The notes beneath the pieces are model-generated. The model searched no databases and had not been told where the DNA came from. It worked only from the letters and a program-made list of their open reading frames with translations. From an uncultured Clostridia bacterium (GTDB lineage: Bacteria; Bacillota; Clostridia; Peptostreptococcales; Anaerovoracaceae): DNA of 8,229 nucleotides. Positions 5,638 to 8,229 of the stretch are shown here, in pieces (the stretch's first letter is position 1; each line of letters opens with the position of its first letter). Both the position numbers and the translations under genes were made by a program. The DNA is taken from positions 1-8,229 of the forward strand of contig CALDNM010000168.1 of NCBI GenBank assembly GCA_937915045.1, written 5' to 3'.

Positions 5638-6690
5638 ATGGAAAAACAGACCAGCTGGAAGAAAATATTAGTGGAGATGATCTTATTTCCTCTTCTCGTT
5701 ATTTTCATGGCCTATTTGGTCTTTAAAGACTGTGATTTCAAGAGCATGAACAGAAGCATCGCCGGATCCGATCCGGTTTTTTTGATAATCGCTATCATAT
5801 GCATCTGTTTTTTTGTCGTATGCGAATCGATCAACATCACCCGAGTGCTCAAGGCTATGGGATATGATATCAAAAAAAGAGATATGCTCAAATATGGCGC
5901 AGCCGGGTTTTTCTTCAGCGGCATCACGCCCTCTGCTTCAGGCGGTCAGCCTATGCAGCTTTATTACATGAGCCGCGACGGGATAAACATCTCTCACGCT
6001 TCTCTTTCCCTTCTTATCGAACTCGCCGGCTGGCAGCTGGTCAATATCGTCCTTGCACTCTTCGGTCTTTTCTATAATTTCAAATTTCTCATGTCTGCTT
6101 CGGCGCTGATCAAATGGATACTGGGGATCGGCCTTCTGGCTGACACAGTCATACTTGTGATCATTCTCGCGATCATCTTCGACCAGAACGCTGCGACAAG
6201 AGTAGAAAAGATAGCGGCATGGTCAATGCGTAAATTCCACAAAGGGAAATATATGCTGAAGATCCGCGACCAGATAAGAGAATACAAATCCGGCGCGGTA
6301 TATATAAAGGAGAACCCAAAACTGATCGCGAAGAATCTCCTGACTGCCTTTGCTCAACTAATGGTCATGTACAGCATCACATATTTTGTATACCTGGCTC
6401 TCGGATGCAGCGGACACGGATGGGTCGAGATATGCTCTCTCCAGGCAGTCCTTTCTGCGGGCATAGCCGTCATCCCTATCCCGGGCACAGTCGGCGCGAA
6501 CGAAGGCGTATTCAAAAGACTTTTCGCTCCGATCTTTGGAGCCGGTCTTGTCATGCCGGCGATGCTGCTCAGCAGGGGCATAAGCTTCTATCTCTGTCTT
6601 GCTGCTACAGGAGTATATCTTCTCATCGCGTTCTTCATTGACAAAGCCGCAGAAGCTTCAAAACGCAAAGCGTCTGCCGTTTCAAATTAA
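5638..6690 (+). CDS. Lysylphosphatidylglycerol synthase transmembrane (flippase-like, UPF0104) family protein
   Basis: A 350-aa membrane protein with about eight hydrophobic segments (e.g. residues 10-28, 46-64, 122-145, 158-181, 235-256, 268-283, 316-334). Family motifs are clear: FFFSGITPSASGGQPMQLYY (91-110) and IPIPGTVGANEGVFKRLF (279-296). This is the membrane domain that in MprF translocates aminoacylated phosphatidylglycerol. The C-terminal aminoacyl-transferase domain of MprF is absent, as in many stand-alone members of unknown substrate. It ends in a short basic tail. The start at 5638 is preferred for AAGGAG nine nt upstream; an in-frame ATG at 5590 lacks a ribosome site and would add 16 mostly polar residues. 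No functional link to the neighbours is evident. Confidence 0.9.
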   Translation: MEKQTSWKKILVEMILFPLLVIFMAYLVFKDCDFKSMNRSIAGSDPVFLIIAIICICFFVVCESINITRVLKAMGYDIKKRDMLKYGAAGFFFSGITPSASGGQPMQLYYMSRDGINISHASLSLLIELAGWQLVNIVLALFGLFYNFKFLMSASALIKWILGIGLLADTVILVIILAIIFDQNAATRVEKIAAWSMRKFHKGKYMLKIRDQIREYKSGAVYIKENPKLIAKNLLTAFAQLMVMYSITYFVYLALGCSGHGWVEICSLQAVLSAGIAVIPIPGTVGANEGVFKRLFAPIFGAGLVMPAMLLSRGISFYLCLAATGVYLLIAFFIDKAAEASKRKASAVSN

Positions 6691-6693
6691 TCT

Positions 6694-6722
6694 TTGCATA
6701 CAGCCTCTTATGCCGCTATAAT
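6694..6722 (+). promoter_or_regulatory. Promoter of the D-aminoacylase-family gene
   Basis: A perfect -10 box TATAAT (6717-6722) lies 17 nt after TTGCAT (6694-6699), three bases beyond the stop codon of the flippase-like gene. Transcription is expected from about 6729, giving a leader of about 34 nt. The -35 box is weak. Confidence 0.6.
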
Positions 6723-6762
6723 GTTATCATTATATTTTATGCGCGCTTTATGGGGGATGAAT

Positions 6763-8106
6763 ATGCGTACACTTATCCGTAATGGAATTCTTATAGACCC
6801 TGCCGAAGGGATACAGACAAAAATGAATCTGCTGATCGAGAACGGAACGATCAGAGAACTCACAAAGACAGCCCCTGAGGCGGAAGAGGTCATAGACGCC
6901 GGAGGACTTATTGTGTGCCCGGGATTCATCGATCTTCATATGCATGAAGACCCTGTCGGTGAAGACGGGAAAATAGCGTGGAACATCTTCCCCGCTATGC
7001 TCCGCATGGGTGTCACGACGGCGGTCGGCGGCAACTGCGGCATAAATCTTTACGACCCTCTAAAATATCTGGATATCATCGACCACACAGGCGCTCCTGT
7101 GAATGTCATGCTTCTGGCCGGTCATAAATATTTCAGAGAACGCGCAGGCGCGACAGATAAATACGCGCCGATAAACGCGAAGCAGCTCGAATCCGTCAAA
7201 GAAGGTCTCCGAGAAGCGCTGCGCGGCGGATGCGCGGGTATATCATACGGCCTTCCTTATGTCCCGGGAACGGATATCCATGAACTTGCCGAGACAGCGT
7301 CCTGCTGCGTACCCGGCAGAAAACTCATTACTGTACATGTCGACGATGACGCGGCGGGAGTATTCGAAGCTGCGAGCAGACTCGTACGTGCCGTCTCACG
7401 TCTCGATATACCGATCGAGCTGTCTCACATCGGCAGCATGGCCGGTTACGGACAGATGGAAGCGTTCCTTGAACAGATCGATGATTACCGCGCGAAGGGC
7501 ATCGACATCACATGCGACTGCTATCCGTACGATCAGTTCTCGACCCGCATTGGATCGGGGACTTACGATGAAGGATGGAGAGACAGATATCACTGCGGTT
7601 ACGATGTATGCGAGGTTTGCGACGGCAAATATGCCGGTCAGCGATGCACGAAGGAGATTTTCGAGGAACTCAGAAATGATTTCCCTCAGTGTCTTACGAT
7701 CTGCTACGTCATGAAAGAAGAAGATATAGAGATCGCCTATAACTATTCTGATATGATTGTCGCAAGCGACGGTATACTTGACGGGGCGCACGGACACCCA
7801 AGAGCAACGGGCACATTCCCGCACTTTTTCGCGAAGTACGTCCGTGAAGGATCTCTCGATCTCATTGACGGGATCGCGCGCGTCACTTCTCTTCCAGCGG
7901 CCAGGATGGGCCTCGCGAACAAGGGAAGACTTCAGGCCGGAGCTGACGCCGATATAGTGATCTTCGATCCGGAGAAGATACGCGACTGCTCGACATTTGC
8001 CGAGCCTATGCTCGCGCCTGTCGGGATAGAACGCGTCATCATAAACGGCCATACCGCGGCACTTAGTGGAGAGATAGTCAACGCCTCTCTCGGACACAGT
8101 CAGTGA
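6763..8106 (+). CDS. Amidohydrolase of the D-aminoacylase / N-acyl-D-amino-acid deacylase family
   Basis: A 447-aa cytoplasmic metalloenzyme. Members hydrolyse N-acyl-D-amino acids to the free D-amino acid and a carboxylate. N-terminal beta-sandwich and PGFIDLHMHEDP give H59 and H61; Cys92 in GGNCGINL is the family's bridging metal ligand; His192 (HVDDD), His222 (LSHIGSM) and Asp336 (ASDG) complete the set. Order and spacing match D-aminoacylase. The end (KGRLQAGADADIVIFDPE, 387-404) is the usual closing beta region. An extra Cys group, C278, C283, C286 and C295, sits in the insert before the last ligand. The start at 6763 is chosen because GGGGG lies 6 nt before it, whereas it abuts the ATG at 6757. 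Related specificities (isoaspartyl, hydantoin-like or other N-acyl substrates) cannot be excluded. Confidence 0.87.
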   Translation: MRTLIRNGILIDPAEGIQTKMNLLIENGTIRELTKTAPEAEEVIDAGGLIVCPGFIDLHMHEDPVGEDGKIAWNIFPAMLRMGVTTAVGGNCGINLYDPLKYLDIIDHTGAPVNVMLLAGHKYFRERAGATDKYAPINAKQLESVKEGLREALRGGCAGISYGLPYVPGTDIHELAETASCCVPGRKLITVHVDDDAAGVFEAASRLVRAVSRLDIPIELSHIGSMAGYGQMEAFLEQIDDYRAKGIDITCDCYPYDQFSTRIGSGTYDEGWRDRYHCGYDVCEVCDGKYAGQRCTKEIFEELRNDFPQCLTICYVMKEEDIEIAYNYSDMIVASDGILDGAHGHPRATGTFPHFFAKYVREGSLDLIDGIARVTSLPAARMGLANKGRLQAGADADIVIFDPEKIRDCSTFAEPMLAPVGIERVIINGHTAALSGEIVNASLGHSQ

Positions 8107-8118
8107 AGAAATAAAATG

Positions 8119-8155
8119 AAAAAGGCACAAGAAAATTCAAGTTCTCATGCCTTTT
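8119..8155. terminator. Hairpin terminator after the amidohydrolase gene, possibly bidirectional
   Basis: AAAAGGCA (8120-8127) pairs with TGCCTTTT (8148-8155), and AGAA (8130-8133) pairs with TTCT (8142-8145) after a 2-nt mismatch, leaving an 8-nt loop. The T run on the plus strand is TTTTAT; on the minus strand it is TTTTT then CATTTTATTTC. It lies 12 nt after the stop codon at 8104-8106. Confidence 0.7.
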
Positions 8156-8167
8156 ATGCCATTATTG

Positions 8168-8176
8168 TGCTATAAT
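8168..8176 (+). promoter_or_regulatory. Extended -10 promoter of the tRNA
   Basis: TGCTATAAT is a full extended -10 element, 12 nt before the first tRNA base. No good -35 box is seen at 16-18 nt upstream, where the terminator stem lies. Start of transcription would be near 8183. Confidence 0.6.
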
Positions 8177-8188
8177 ATTCCGCGTAAT

Positions 8189-8229
8189 GATCTGTTAGCT
8201 CAGCTGGGAGAGCATCTGGGTCACAACCA
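8189..8229 (+). tRNA. tRNA-Val (anticodon CAC), 5' part only
   Basis: Seven bases GATCTGT fit the 5' acceptor strand, followed by T8 and A9. A D-arm GCTC / GAGC with loop AGCTGGGA (8198-8213) contains the conserved A14 and GG. The anticodon stem begins TCTGG (8215-8219) and pairs with CCA at the window end. The seven-base loop GTCACAA gives T33 and anticodon CAC (8222-8224), which reads the Val codon GTG. Position 32 is G, where a pyrimidine is usual. The rest of the gene is outside the window, so identity rests on the anticodon alone. Confidence 0.75.

Noticed and set aside
6694..6762. N-terminal extension of the amidohydrolase resembling a hydrophobic leader (ATG at 6694).
   Set aside because: It contains the TATAAT box, lacks a ribosome site, and the family normally begins at the MRTLIRNG strand.
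7396..8130. A 244-codon minus-strand frame across the amidohydrolase gene.
   Set aside because: It covers the conserved catalytic part of the plus-strand gene, has no ribosome site or family motif, and runs through the terminator hairpin.

Overview
The window looks like a chromosomal segment of a mid-GC Gram-positive anaerobe of the Clostridia. The basis is strong AGGAGG-type ribosome sites, frequent AGA and ATA codons, a Cys-rich PAS plus GGDEF protein, a short lipoprotein and several Firmicutes-type families. No genus can be named from the sequence. No mobile element, CRISPR array or phage gene was found.

Left part (1-2422), all on the minus strand. A strong promoter at 2394-2422 appears to drive five tightly packed genes: a 75-aa protein resembling a small HTH (about 2387-2160), a PAS-like/GGDEF protein with a degenerate active-site motif (2112-1231), a lipoprotein with a possible secreted-nuclease-like domain (1228-836), a CPCC zinc-ribbon protein (852-649) and a family-6 uracil/hypoxanthine-DNA glycosylase (656-147). 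The last four are separated by 2 nt or overlap, which suggests translational coupling. At the left edge the first 27 residues of a response regulator (81-1) have their own promoter (118-146), which overlaps the end of the glycosylase gene.

Middle (2463-5546). A perfect 32-bp palindrome, probably a terminator, separates the first operon from a two-gene minus-strand operon: a DUF819 (YjcL-like) membrane transporter (4762-3539) and an M19 dipeptidase (3505-2534). Divergent to it is an XRE-cupin regulator (4971-5546). The shared intergenic region holds a good minus-strand promoter and a perfect 16-bp palindrome just past the predicted transcription start, a natural operator candidate.

Right part (5547-8229), plus strand. 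A stand-alone LPG-synthase-type transmembrane protein of the flippase-like family (5638-6690) is followed by its neighbour's own promoter and a D-aminoacylase-family amidohydrolase (6763-8106). A bidirectional-looking hairpin terminator follows, then a promoter and the 5' half of a tRNA, probably tRNA-Val(CAC), cut by the window end.

Taken together, regulator, transporter, dipeptidase and D-aminoacylase suggest import and hydrolysis of small peptides or N-acylated amino acids, possibly containing D-residues as in cell-wall fragments. That functional link is inferred from families and proximity. The left operon combines signalling, an exported nuclease-like lipoprotein and DNA repair, an unusual mixture.
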